A stretch of DNA of 64,000 nt from Zoogloea sp041914405 (GTDB taxonomy: Bacteria > Pseudomonadota > Gammaproteobacteria > Burkholderiales > Rhodocyclaceae): the NCBI RefSeq assembly GCF_041914405.1, contig NZ_JAYSDK010000033.1, positions 1 to 64,000 of the forward strand, written 5' to 3'. The position numbers and the translations under genes were made by a program. Each line of letters starts with the position of its first letter. Position 1 is the stretch's first letter. The notes beneath the pieces were generated by a model. The model saw nothing but the letters and a program-made list of their open reading frames with translations. It was not told the DNA's origin and searched no databases. Shown one piece after another: positions 1 to 8,265 of the stretch.

Positions 1-248
1 TCGCCGAAGACCTGGTGGTGCCGATCATGGACTTCCCGATCCGCATCGACCGCGACGCGCTGACCCTCGGCTACGCCGGCGTGTATGGCTCCTTCCTGCT
101 GTTCGCCAAGCGCGCGTCCAAGAAGTACGGCGTGCCGGCGCGCGACATCCTGGTCGAGCTGGGCCGTCGCGGCATGGTCGGCGGGCAGGAGGACATGATC
201 GAGGATACGGCCATCACCATGGCACGCGAGCGGGGGCTGACGGTATGA
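1..248 (+). CDS. dmpG: 4-hydroxy-2-oxovalerate aldolase, C-terminal part
   Basis: Only the last 81 residues are present; the frame is open from base 3 and the 5' part lies outside the window. The tail reads LTLGYAGVYGSF, then GVPARDILVELGRR and GGQEDMIEDTA, which is characteristic of the C-terminal (DmpF-contacting) region of DmpG/BphI/MhpE aldolases. In the family this Mn-dependent enzyme splits 4-hydroxy-2-oxovalerate into pyruvate and acetaldehyde and channels the aldehyde to the acylating dehydrogenase DmpF, the last steps of meta-cleavage of catechols. Its TGA overlaps the ATG of the next gene (ATGA), so the two are translationally coupled. The family assignment is firm. The choice of dmpG over bphI or mhpE names rests on the dmpH-dmpI neighbours. 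Confidence 0.9.
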   Translation, partial: AEDLVVPIMDFPIRIDRDALTLGYAGVYGSFLLFAKRASKKYGVPARDILVELGRRGMVGGQEDMIEDTAITMARERGLTV

Positions 249-1033
249 AGCTCGACCAAGCCACTATCGCGCGCCTCGCCGAGCACCTGGAGAACTGCGA
301 GCTCGAGGCCAAGGACACCGTCAAGATCACCGACGAGTTTCCGGACATGGACTGGGACGATGCCTACGCGATCCAGGACACCATCAAGGCCCGCAAGGTC
401 GCCCGTGGTACCCGCATTGTCGGTCTCAAGGCCGGCCTGACGTCCTTCGCCAAGATGAAGCAGATGGGCGTCGAGACGCCGGTCTTTGGCTTCATCACCG
501 ACTACGGCACGGTGCCGGACGGCGGTGAAGTGAAGGTGTCCGAGCTGATCCACCCGAAGGTGGAGCCGGAGATCGCCTTTGTGATGAAGCACGCCCTCAA
601 GGGGCCGGGCTGCCACATCGGCGCCGTGCTGGCGGCCACCGACTTCGTGATCCCCGGCATCGAGGTCATCGACAGCCGTTACCGCGACTTCAAGTTCGAC
701 CTGAAGAGCGTGATCGCCGACAACACCTCGTCGGCCCGCTTCGTGGTCGGCGGCCAGCCGCTGCCGGTCAGCGAAGTGGACCTGCGCACGGTTGGCGTGG
801 TGATGGAGAAGAACGGCGAGCCGGTGGCCTTCGGTGCCGGCGCAGCGGTGCTCGGCCATCCGGCAGCGGCCATTGCGGCCCTCGCCAACCACCTCGGTGC
901 CCGTGGCGAGGAAATTCCTGCCGGTGCGCTGATCCTGTCCGGCGGCATCACCGAAGCCGTGGCGGTGAACGCCGGTGACAACGTGACCCTGCGTGTTCAG
1001 GGCATGGGTTCAGTGTCCATCCGTTTCAAGTAA
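245..1033 (+). CDS. dmpH: 4-oxalocrotonate decarboxylase (2-oxo-3-hexenedioate decarboxylase)
   Basis: This 262-residue protein has the usual family length and belongs to the fumarylacetoacetate hydrolase-like fold. It decarboxylates 2-oxo-3-hexenedioate to 2-hydroxypenta-2,4-dienoate in the oxalocrotonate branch of the catechol meta pathway. The segment HPKVEPE at about residues 103-109 matches the acidic metal (Mg/Mn) site of DmpH/XylI. RIVGLKAGLT (57-66) and GFITDYGTV (82-90) are also typical. The ATG overlaps the dmpG stop. The gene is followed after 15 bases by dmpI, reproducing the dmpGHI order. Hydratase (DmpE) paralogues share the fold, but the position before dmpI favours the decarboxylase. 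Confidence 0.88.
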   Translation: MKLDQATIARLAEHLENCELEAKDTVKITDEFPDMDWDDAYAIQDTIKARKVARGTRIVGLKAGLTSFAKMKQMGVETPVFGFITDYGTVPDGGEVKVSELIHPKVEPEIAFVMKHALKGPGCHIGAVLAATDFVIPGIEVIDSRYRDFKFDLKSVIADNTSSARFVVGGQPLPVSEVDLRTVGVVMEKNGEPVAFGAGAAVLGHPAAAIAALANHLGARGEEIPAGALILSGGITEAVAVNAGDNVTLRVQGMGSVSIRFK

Positions 1034-1048
1034 GCAAGGGAGATAAGC

Positions 1049-1240
1049 ATGCCTTTCGCGCAGATCTACATGATTGAAGGCCGTACCGAAGAACAGAAGC
1101 GGGCGGTCATCGAGAAGGTTACCCAGGCCCTGGTGGAGGCGGTCGGCGCCCCGCAGGAGAACGTCCGCGTGTGGATCCACGATGTGCCCAAGGCCAACTG
1201 GGGCATCGCCGGTGTCAGCGCGAAAGATCTGGGACGCTGA
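1049..1240 (+). CDS. dmpI: 4-oxalocrotonate tautomerase
   Basis: This is a 63-residue polypeptide that loses Met to expose the catalytic N-terminal proline (MPFAQIYMIEGR). Counting from that Pro1, Arg11 and Arg39 are in place, the substrate-binding arginines of the 4-OT family. The enzyme ketonises 2-hydroxymuconate to 2-oxo-3-hexenedioate, the substrate of the gene just upstream, and normally forms a hexamer. A GGGAGAT ribosome site lies 8 bases before the ATG. It is the last gene of the meta-pathway operon seen here. Assignment is secure from length, the Pro1/Arg pattern and context. Confidence 0.9.
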   Translation: MPFAQIYMIEGRTEEQKRAVIEKVTQALVEAVGAPQENVRVWIHDVPKANWGIAGVSAKDLGR

Positions 1241-1252
1241 TCTTTTCCCGGG

Positions 1253-1277
1253 GCCGGCGGCGAAGCCCGCCGTCGGC
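1253..1277 (+). terminator. imperfect hairpin after the dmp operon
   Basis: An outer GCCG/CGGC pair and an inner GCGG/CCGC pair, with a three-base bulge on one side, form a GC-rich hairpin 12 bases after the dmpI stop. No T-run follows, so it is at best a weak or Rho-assisted terminator or an mRNA 3' stabiliser. It separates the dmp genes from the envelope cluster, which begins about 110 bases later. Confidence 0.3.
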
Positions 1278-1384
1278 TCCTGACAATTCGGGCGAGTGAC
1301 TTCGCACAACAACAAGAACTCCAGGCTTTAGTCATGGAGCGGGGCCGTTTTGGGCCCAAAAACAAAACAGCTGGAGGAGACCCA

Positions 1385-2374
1385 GTGAAAGTCAGATTCG
1401 AATGCCGCGCCCGCGGCATGGTCGCGCTCGCCAGTGCGACTACCTTTCTTGCCGCTTGCCACGCTGCGCCGGACCTCTCCGGAGTCGCCAGCGAGTCGGC
1501 CAAGCCCGTTCAACGTTATGACACCACCCAGGCCCTTGCCAGCAACGGCAAGTTCGTCGTCGCTGGAACCCAGAGTGGGGCTCTGTTGGTTTCCGGTGAC
1601 CAGGGACGTACCTGGAAGCGCCAGCCGCTGGCCGGCGCCTCGGTGATCGGCATCGCCACCTGCCCGGACGGGCGCTTCGTGGCGGTGGATTTCTTCCGCA
1701 AGGTTTGGAGCGCTGATCCTTCCGGCAGCGGCTGGAAGTCCGTGTCCCTCGACAAGCCGCGCACGCCGCTGGCCATCAGCTGCGACGGGGAAGGTCGCTG
1801 GTGGGTCGCCGGTACCGGCGCGACACTGGCAGTCAGCGCCGACGCGGGCGCCAGCTGGAAGGTTACCGACCTGCAGGAAGACGCTCAGCTCACCGGCATC
1901 CAGATGGTGGACAAGGAAGTCGGTTACGCGACCGGCGAGTTCGGCCTGGTGGCGAGCACCACTGACGGCGGCGCCACGTGGGCGCGCCAGGGCAAGATGC
2001 CCGACGAGTTCTATCCCTATGCCAGCCTGTTTGCCAGCCGGACCGAAGGCTGGGTCAGCGGCATTGCCGGCCAGATCCTGCATACCACCGACGGCGGCAA
2101 GAGCTGGGCCAAGCAGACCAATGCGAGCCGCGCTCCGCTGTACCGACTGTTCATGCATGAGGGCGTGCCATACGGCGTCGGCGCCGGCGGTGTCGTCGCC
2201 CGTCTGGAAGGCAACACGTGGCGCAACGTGGCCTACCCGGATGCCGCGCCGGTCTTCCTGGCCGCCGCCGTGTCCCTGCCCGAACAACACGCCATCGTCG
2301 CCGGCGGACCGGGAGGCCTGCTGCGCCTCATCGGTACCCAGGCCCAACCGCTCGTCGCTTCCGCGGCCCACTGA
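1385..2374 (+). CDS. YCF48-like beta-propeller lipoprotein
   Basis: This 329-residue protein starts at a GTG that follows a good GGAGGA site (1373-1378). An upstream in-frame ATG at 1334 lacks a ribosome site and would bury the signal peptide. The N terminus is a lipoprotein signal with the lipobox LAAC. The rest consists of repeated strands of the kind GxxGGxTW (TTDGGATW, TTDGGKSW, VSGDQGRTW, SADAGASW), the BNR/YCF48 propeller repeat known from photosystem II assembly factor Ycf48. In non-photosynthetic bacteria such proteins have no settled role. It lies 8 bases before an RND pump gene and is in one operon with DUF1302 and DUF1329 genes. A periplasmic scaffold or accessory of that transporter is inferred. 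Confidence 0.8.
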   Translation: MKVRFECRARGMVALASATTFLAACHAAPDLSGVASESAKPVQRYDTTQALASNGKFVVAGTQSGALLVSGDQGRTWKRQPLAGASVIGIATCPDGRFVAVDFFRKVWSADPSGSGWKSVSLDKPRTPLAISCDGEGRWWVAGTGATLAVSADAGASWKVTDLQEDAQLTGIQMVDKEVGYATGEFGLVASTTDGGATWARQGKMPDEFYPYASLFASRTEGWVSGIAGQILHTTDGGKSWAKQTNASRAPLYRLFMHEGVPYGVGAGGVVARLEGNTWRNVAYPDAAPVFLAAAVSLPEQHAIVAGGPGGLLRLIGTQAQPLVASAAH

Positions 2375-2382
2375 GGCGCATC

Positions 2383-4773
2383 ATGGTCAGCCAAACCCGT
2401 CACCGCATTACCCACGCCCTGCACAAGGGCGAGGCGTGGATCTTCGCCAACCCGAAGATCGTCCTGTCCCTCATCTTTCTCGTCACGCTGCTCTTTGGCG
2501 CCGTGGTACCGAAGCTGCGGATCTATTCCGACTTCGCCGACCTGCTGCCCCAGAACCACCCCTACATCCAGACCTATAACCGCCTGAAAGAGAATTTCGG
2601 CGGTGCCAACATGATCGTGATGTCGATCGAGGTGGAGAAGGGCACGATCTTCAACGACGAAACCCTGGCCCTGATCCACAAGGCCACCCAGGGCGTGGAC
2701 AGCCTGCCTGGCGTCAACCACAACCTGGTCAACAGCCTGACCCACCGTACCGCCCGCAAGATCTTCCTTGACGAGCAGGGCGGCTTCGCGTCCGAGTCCT
2801 ACTACGACCCGATGAAGAGCGGCCGCACGGTGGCCGAGTTGGAGCAGCTGAAGAAGGACGTGATCGCCAACCCGACGATCTACGGCCTGCTGGTGTCCCC
2901 CGACCTGAAGGCGGCCCTCATCAAGGCCCAGCTCAATGAGGCGGACATCGACTACCCGAAGACCTTTGCTGCCCTGCAGGAGGTGCGTGAGTCCCTTGCC
3001 AGTCCCGGCCACAAGATCTACGTCACCGGCAACCCGGTGCTGACCGGCTGGGTGTACACCTACCTCAACCAGATCGTCGAGATCCTGGCGTGGACGCTGG
3101 CGCTGCTGACTTTCCTGCTGGTGATCTATTTCCGCCGCCTGTACGGCATCGCGCTGCCGCTGCTTGGCATTGCCCTGTCGTCCATCTGGGGCCTGGGTTT
3201 CATGGCGTTGATGGGCATCAACCTTGAGCCACTGTCGCTGCCGATCCCGTTCCTGATCGCGGCTCGCGCCACCTCCCACGGCGTGCAGCTCGTGGTGCGC
3301 TACTACGAGGAACTGGCCATCGTGAAGAACGGCCAGAAGGCCGCCCGCAACGCGCTGGACGCGCTGTTCCGGCCGGGCTCGCTGGCGATCATCGTGGACG
3401 CGGTGGGTATCGCCGTGCTGGTGCTCGGCGCCGCACCGTTCAATCACAAGCTCGGCCTGGCTGCCGGCTTCTGGGGCTTCTCGGTGATCTTCACGGTGCA
3501 CTTCATGGTGCCGCTGGCCCTCACCGTGCTGCCGGCGCCGAAGAACACCGTCAATGCCAACGAAGGCGTGCGCAACTTCCTCGGCGCGGCGATGGCCCGT
3601 ACCGGCGGCACGGACGGCGGCGCCCGCAGCATCCTGCTGCTGACGCTGATCGGCGCCGTCGGCGGCCTGTATTTCGTCGGCAAGGTCCAACTTGGCGAGT
3701 CGGAGCCTGGCTCCCCGCTGCTCCACGTCAATCACGACTTCAACGTGTCCACCAAGGCCATTAACACGCGCTTCCCCGGTTCCGAGGAGCTGCACGTGCT
3801 GATGCGCACCGACGAGAAGGGCGGGATCAAGCGTCCGGAAGTGATGGCGGCCATTGAGCGCTTCCAGGCCCACATGCTGTCCGATCCGACCCTCGGCGGC
3901 GCGAAGGCGATTCCTGGCGTGCTGCGGGTGGTGAACAAGCTGACCCACAACGACGATCCGCGCTGGATGCAGGTGCCGGACACCGCCGACGAAGTGGGCG
4001 GTCTGATGTTCGCGTACATGGCGGCCAGCCCGATCCCCGGTGCGCTGAAGGAGTTCGTAAACGCCGACGAGAACGAAGCCGACATGGTCTTCTATTACAA
4101 GGACCACCAGGCCGACACCATCAACCGCGTCGTCGCGCTGGCCGAGGAGGGCAAGCGCCTGATCGAGGCCGACGTGAAGGGCATCCACATCGAGCTCGGC
4201 GGCGGCATCGTCGGCGTGACGGCGGCCGGCAACCAGGCCCTGCACACCGACCACATGATCATCATCCCGACCGTGATGCTGATCGCCTTCGTGATCGTGA
4301 TGATCTACTACAGCTCGCTGCACGCCGGCTGGCTGATGGTCCTGCCGATGCTGTTCGCCACGTTGATGACCTATGCCTACATGGGCGCCGCGGGCATCGG
4401 CATCAATGTGAACACCGTGCCGGTGATCGCTGTCGGCGTCGGTGTCGGTATCGACTATGCGGTGTACTTCATGGACCGCATCCGTGAGGAATACGCGGTA
4501 CTGCAGGACATCAAGCAGGCCGTGATCCGCGCCGTGGCCACCACCGGCTACGCGGTCAGCTTCACCGCCGCCACGCTGATCGCCGGCGTCGTGATGTGGA
4601 TCTTCATGTCGGACCTGCGCTTCCAGTCGGATGCCGCGGTGCTCCTGTCTTTCATGCTCATCGTCAATGCCATCGCCGCGGTGCTGATCGTGCCGTCCTG
4701 GTGCGTGGTGTTCAAACCGAAGTTCGTCACCGCCGCCCACTACGACGCGGATGGCGTGCTCGAGAACGACTAG
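2383..4773 (+). CDS. RND/MMPL-family exporter (HAE-3 type)
   Basis: The 796-residue protein starts at the ATG just after the YCF48 stop; the longer open frame begins inside that gene. It shows the RND plan: one membrane helix near residues 25-45, a periplasmic domain, a block of helices at about 230-400, a second periplasmic domain and a last block of helices at about 620-780. The motif VGVGVGIDYAVYFMDR in the second helix block is the MMPL/HAE-3 signature carrying the membrane acidic residue. The size, and the absence of a membrane-fusion-protein gene next door, fit the HAE-3 group (hopanoid HpnN and MmpL relatives) rather than AcrB. These pumps move hydrophobic molecules or lipids; the substrate here is unknown. 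The operon suggests export or uptake of a hydrophobic compound linked to aromatic catabolism. Confidence 0.85.
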   Translation: MVSQTRHRITHALHKGEAWIFANPKIVLSLIFLVTLLFGAVVPKLRIYSDFADLLPQNHPYIQTYNRLKENFGGANMIVMSIEVEKGTIFNDETLALIHKATQGVDSLPGVNHNLVNSLTHRTARKIFLDEQGGFASESYYDPMKSGRTVAELEQLKKDVIANPTIYGLLVSPDLKAALIKAQLNEADIDYPKTFAALQEVRESLASPGHKIYVTGNPVLTGWVYTYLNQIVEILAWTLALLTFLLVIYFRRLYGIALPLLGIALSSIWGLGFMALMGINLEPLSLPIPFLIAARATSHGVQLVVRYYEELAIVKNGQKAARNALDALFRPGSLAIIVDAVGIAVLVLGAAPFNHKLGLAAGFWGFSVIFTVHFMVPLALTVLPAPKNTVNANEGVRNFLGAAMARTGGTDGGARSILLLTLIGAVGGLYFVGKVQLGESEPGSPLLHVNHDFNVSTKAINTRFPGSEELHVLMRTDEKGGIKRPEVMAAIERFQAHMLSDPTLGGAKAIPGVLRVVNKLTHNDDPRWMQVPDTADEVGGLMFAYMAASPIPGALKEFVNADENEADMVFYYKDHQADTINRVVALAEEGKRLIEADVKGIHIELGGGIVGVTAAGNQALHTDHMIIIPTVMLIAFVIVMIYYSSLHAGWLMVLPMLFATLMTYAYMGAAGIGINVNTVPVIAVGVGVGIDYAVYFMDRIREEYAVLQDIKQAVIRAVATTGYAVSFTAATLIAGVVMWIFMSDLRFQSDAAVLLSFMLIVNAIAAVLIVPSWCVVFKPKFVTAAHYDADGVLEND

Positions 4774-4815
4774 GAGGAAAGCCCACCACAGCCAAGCCTA
4801 TCGATTCTAGGGAGG

Positions 4816-4838
4816 GCGGCCGGCTTTGCTCCGGCCGC
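4816..4838 (+). other. intra-operon stem-loop
   Basis: A perfect 8-bp inverted repeat, GCGGCCGG / CCGGCCGC, with a 7-base loop lies in the 91-base gap between the RND gene and the DUF1302 gene. There is no T-run after it. It therefore looks like an mRNA processing or stability hairpin that could set different expression of the pump and the abundant outer-membrane protein, rather than a terminator. The function is inferred. Confidence 0.5.
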
Positions 4839-4864
4839 AATCGAAAATTCAAGGAGGAGACACC

Positions 4865-6859
4865 ATGAAGAACAGATCAAACCGGGCACAACCGGCTCTC
4901 ACCCTTTGCGCACTGGCGGTGGCGTCCGCCTGTGCATCCCAGGCTTTCGCCGAGGACAACCTGCCCGACATGGGTAGCAGCGCCGAGCCGTGGAAGGTCG
5001 ACACCTTCTACGAGAACCATACCGCCTTCCGCGGCCGTGACGACACCGGCAAGGTGGTCGGCCTGTCCAAGTTCCGCAACACCATGCAGGTCGAGGCGGA
5101 CAAGAAGCTGTCCAGTGGCTGGGCCTTCCACGGCGTGTTCCGCGGCAGCTGGGACGGCGTGTATCGCATGAACAAGGGCCAGTACGGCGAGGACGCCGGC
5201 GGTGCAATTACCTCGCAGAGCATTCTGGGGGGCACGCAGACCACTGTGCCTTGGGGCACTACCTCCCCGGCCGGCCCGATCGGCTACACGGCCGTGGCTG
5301 GGCTCGGTCTGCCGGGCAATGTGTTCATGGATTCCTATCCGAACAATCCCAACGCCGGCCTGCGCGTCCTCGGCGACCGCTGGCACAAGACCAACGGCGG
5401 CGTGGGTTTTGCGACGCCGGTGCGCCCGTGCAACGTGGACAGCCGCGGCTGTGCCGATTTTGGCGGCTATGGCGACAAGAACCTCGGTGAGCTGGAGTTT
5501 CCCGAGTTCAACAGCCGCCTGGACTTCATCCGCGAAGCCTATGTGAAGAACAGCATCGACATCGGCGGTGGCCAGGAACTGTTCCTCAAGCTCGGCAAGC
5601 AGCAGGTGGTGTGGGGCCGTACCGACTTGTTCCGGGTGCTCGACGTGGTCAACCCCGTCGATTTCTCGCGTAACAACATCTACGACGAGCTTCAGGATAT
5701 CCGTATCCCCATGTGGATCGCCCAGGCCGAATGGCGGATGGGCGCCAGCGAGTCCATGCAGGACCGCAACCTGCAGCTGATCTGGAACGTGGACCAGTTC
5801 CGCGCCAACAACCTGGGCCAGTGCGGTACGCCCAACGTGGCGCTGGACGCGGGCTGCTTCTTCCGCGGCATGAAGAACCTGTGGGACAACGGCGGCACCG
5901 TGGCCAACTTTGCCAACGTTGCGCCCAACACCTACCTGGCGACCAACTTCGGCCCCGGCCAGATCGGCCTGGCCGACGTGAACCTGCCCAAGTGGAGCCT
6001 GGCCAACACCCAGATCGGCGGCAAGTTCGAAGGCGTGACGATGGGCGGCCTGTCCTTCTCGGTGAATGCCCTGCATTACCGCTCGCAACTGCCGTCCCTG
6101 CATGGCGGCAAGCGGGCTACCAACTCCTTCACCGGCGCGTACCAGAATGCCTGGCCCTACCTGATCTCCTTCGACATGAACTTCCCGCGGGTCAACCTGC
6201 TGGGTGGCTCGTTGGACTTCCAGTCGGAGACGCTGGGCGCGGCCTTCCGCTTCGAAGGCGCGATGACCTGGGGCGAGGAGTTCGCCAACACCATCAAGCC
6301 CGAGCTGTTTTCCAAGAACCGCGTGTGGCGCAGCGTGATCGGCGTCGATCGGCCGATGTTCGTTCCCTTCATCAACCCGCACCGCACCACGCTGTTCTCC
6401 GGCCAGCTGTTCTGGCAGCACATCTTCGATCATGAGCTGGAGAGTACGTCGATGGGCATGCGCGGCATTCCGGACTTCAAGGACAACGTGATCGGCACCC
6501 TGCTGATGAAGGGCTTCATGGCCGGTGACCGGATCAGCCCGCAGCTGATCATCGCCCGCGACTTCCGCGCCCGCTCCCACGCCATCGCCCCGGCGGTGGA
6601 GTGGAGCACCACCGACAACCTGAAGTTCACCTTCGGCGCCAACTTCAAGGGCGGTTCCAACGGCCGCAACGAGTTCGATGACTGCCGTTCGTGCAACCCG
6701 TTCGCGCCCTTCACGTCCGGCTCCTATCCGGGGGATCCGATGGTGGCCTATTCCCGTGGCCTGGCCGGCATGGAGCCCCTCGGCCGCTTCCGCGCCGGCC
6801 CGATCGGTGCCGCGATGCGCGAAGACGAGATCTACCTGACCATGCGTTACAAGTTCTGA
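4865..6859 (+). CDS. DUF1302 outer-membrane protein
   Basis: This 664-residue protein starts at the ATG behind AAGGAGGA (4851-4858). A Sec signal peptide ends at AFA-ED, around residue 35. The mature chain is rich in alternating aromatic and polar strands and ends DEIYLTMRYKF, with a terminal phenylalanine as in BAM-inserted beta-barrels. DUF1302 members are predicted outer-membrane barrels. They occur with DUF1329, YCF48 and RND genes near catabolic genes for steroids, terpenes and other hydrophobic compounds. The sequence GQELFLKLGKQQVVWGRTD is characteristic of the family. It is placed between the pump and DUF1329 genes. A pore or receptor for a hydrophobic substrate is inferred; no member function was assumed. 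Confidence 0.82.
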   Translation: MKNRSNRAQPALTLCALAVASACASQAFAEDNLPDMGSSAEPWKVDTFYENHTAFRGRDDTGKVVGLSKFRNTMQVEADKKLSSGWAFHGVFRGSWDGVYRMNKGQYGEDAGGAITSQSILGGTQTTVPWGTTSPAGPIGYTAVAGLGLPGNVFMDSYPNNPNAGLRVLGDRWHKTNGGVGFATPVRPCNVDSRGCADFGGYGDKNLGELEFPEFNSRLDFIREAYVKNSIDIGGGQELFLKLGKQQVVWGRTDLFRVLDVVNPVDFSRNNIYDELQDIRIPMWIAQAEWRMGASESMQDRNLQLIWNVDQFRANNLGQCGTPNVALDAGCFFRGMKNLWDNGGTVANFANVAPNTYLATNFGPGQIGLADVNLPKWSLANTQIGGKFEGVTMGGLSFSVNALHYRSQLPSLHGGKRATNSFTGAYQNAWPYLISFDMNFPRVNLLGGSLDFQSETLGAAFRFEGAMTWGEEFANTIKPELFSKNRVWRSVIGVDRPMFVPFINPHRTTLFSGQLFWQHIFDHELESTSMGMRGIPDFKDNVIGTLLMKGFMAGDRISPQLIIARDFRARSHAIAPAVEWSTTDNLKFTFGANFKGGSNGRNEFDDCRSCNPFAPFTSGSYPGDPMVAYSRGLAGMEPLGRFRAGPIGAAMREDEIYLTMRYKF

Positions 6860-6875
6860 TCGAGGAGACACAAAT

Positions 6876-8183
6876 ATGAAAAAGACCTTCATCGCCGCGG
6901 CTCTGGCCGTGCTCGCCTCCGGCCTGGCCCACGCCGCCACTGAAGCCGACGTGGAAAACACCTTCAACCCCTACAAAGGCGGGTTCCCCAAGGCCGCCGG
7001 TCTGAGCGCCGGTACGGTGATCAACAAGGGCAACGCCGACCAGTTCAAGGACGTGCTCCCGGCCGGCGTGTTCAAGCTGCTCAAGGACGGCCTGTTCGAG
7101 ATCAAGGTCGGCCCGACGACTCAGTTCGAGCTCTCCAAGCCCTACATCGAGGCGACCCGCAAGAACCTCGGCAAGGCCAAGCTCGGCGCCAAGAACGGCG
7201 ACATCGAAGGCTATGTGGCCGGTCGTCCGTTCCCGGAAGAGCCGGATGCCAAGGACCCGCGTGCCGGCGAGAAGCTGGCCTGGAACTACAAGTACGGCGT
7301 GAACTGGGGTGACAACGCAGCGATCTACCCGTTCTACTGGAAGTACCGCAACATGCAGACCGGGCAGGTCGAGAAGACCCTCAAGCTCAACATGCACTTC
7401 CTCAACTTCAAGCACCGCGTGAAGGATGCGCCGATGCCGGAAGTGACGCCGAACCCGTCCGAGCTGTTCCGCGCCATCTACATGAAGGTGCTCGAGCCCC
7501 AGGATCTGAAGAACACCCAGCTCCTGATCCAGCGCTACGAGGATGACCAGAAGCTGGATGACGCCTACCTGTACCTGGGCTTCCAGCGCCGCGTGCGCCG
7601 TCTCGCCACCGGCCAGACGACCGACGCCTTCCTCGGCTCCGACCTGATGATCGAAGACTTCGAGGGCTACAACGGCCGCATCTCCGACATGAAGTGGACC
7701 TACAAGGGCACCAAGAACGTGATCCTGCCCATGTGGAACCACAGCGACCTGAAGCTGGCCGGCGACATGCCGGCCGAGGGTGACGGGTACAAGTACGTGA
7801 ACTTCGGCGGGCAGGGCGGCTGCTTCCACGAAGGCACGTGGCAGCTGCGCAAGGTCTATGTGCTTGAAGCGGCGCCGGTCAATCCGAACCACCCGGTCTC
7901 CAAGCGCGTGTTCTACATGGACGCCCAGCTCGGCAACCTGAACGGTGCCAACGAGATCTACGACCGCAAGGGCGAGCTGTGGAAGGTCTTCATGGTCGGC
8001 AAGTCCCATCCGGATCACCACCTGCCGCTCAACAAGGGCTCTGGTATCGGCATCGACGACGCCTTCTCGATGGTGGACGTCCAGAGCAAGCACTGCACGA
8101 CCGGCCAGTTCAAGGGCCAGGTGGACGCCAAGCTGAACCCGCCGTCCATGTTCCAGGTGCAGTACATGCGCGGCGGCGATTGA
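6876..8183 (+). CDS. DUF1329 periplasmic protein
   Basis: The 435-residue protein has a clean signal peptide (MKKTFIAAALAVLASGLAHA) and is otherwise soluble, so it is periplasmic or attached to the outer membrane. It contains the DUF1329 pattern, including RRVRRLATGQTTDAFLGSD and a W/Y-rich C-terminal half. The family is structurally related to LolA/LppX-type lipid-carrier folds (general knowledge, not tested here). GAGGAG lies 9 bases before the ATG, and the gap to the DUF1302 gene is only 16 bases. A strong terminator follows, so this is the last gene of the cluster. A shuttle for a hydrophobic ligand between the pump and the barrel is inferred. Confidence 0.82.
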   Translation: MKKTFIAAALAVLASGLAHAATEADVENTFNPYKGGFPKAAGLSAGTVINKGNADQFKDVLPAGVFKLLKDGLFEIKVGPTTQFELSKPYIEATRKNLGKAKLGAKNGDIEGYVAGRPFPEEPDAKDPRAGEKLAWNYKYGVNWGDNAAIYPFYWKYRNMQTGQVEKTLKLNMHFLNFKHRVKDAPMPEVTPNPSELFRAIYMKVLEPQDLKNTQLLIQRYEDDQKLDDAYLYLGFQRRVRRLATGQTTDAFLGSDLMIEDFEGYNGRISDMKWTYKGTKNVILPMWNHSDLKLAGDMPAEGDGYKYVNFGGQGGCFHEGTWQLRKVYVLEAAPVNPNHPVSKRVFYMDAQLGNLNGANEIYDRKGELWKVFMVGKSHPDHHLPLNKGSGIGIDDAFSMVDVQSKHCTTGQFKGQVDAKLNPPSMFQVQYMRGGD

Positions 8184-8208
8184 TTGATCCGCTGATGGCA
8201 TGACTTCA

Positions 8209-8245
8209 GGCCAGCCCGCGGAGCATCCGCCGGCTGGCCTTTTTT
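8209..8245 (+). terminator. Rho-independent terminator of the envelope cluster
   Basis: The arms GGCCAGCC (8209-8216) and GGCTGGCC (8232-8239) form an 8-bp stem, followed directly by a run of six T. It sits 25 bases after the DUF1329 stop and just before the chemoreceptor gene, closing the YCF48-RND-DUF1302-DUF1329 transcript. Confidence 0.85.
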
Positions 8246-8265
8246 CCCCTTATGCAGAGCTTTTC

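Noticed and set aside
2233..4740. 835-residue open frame on the minus strand across the RND gene
   Set aside because: It is antisense to a clear RND protein; the product is His/Asp/Gly-rich without domains, an artefact of GC-rich codon use.
4877..6967. 696-residue minus-strand frame across the DUF1302 gene
   Set aside because: Shadow of the outer-membrane protein; no ribosome site or domain, and composition typical of antisense frames.
8200..8265. Upstream start of the first chemoreceptor
   Set aside because: It would be translated through the terminator hairpin, and the membrane helix begins just after the ATG at 8266.
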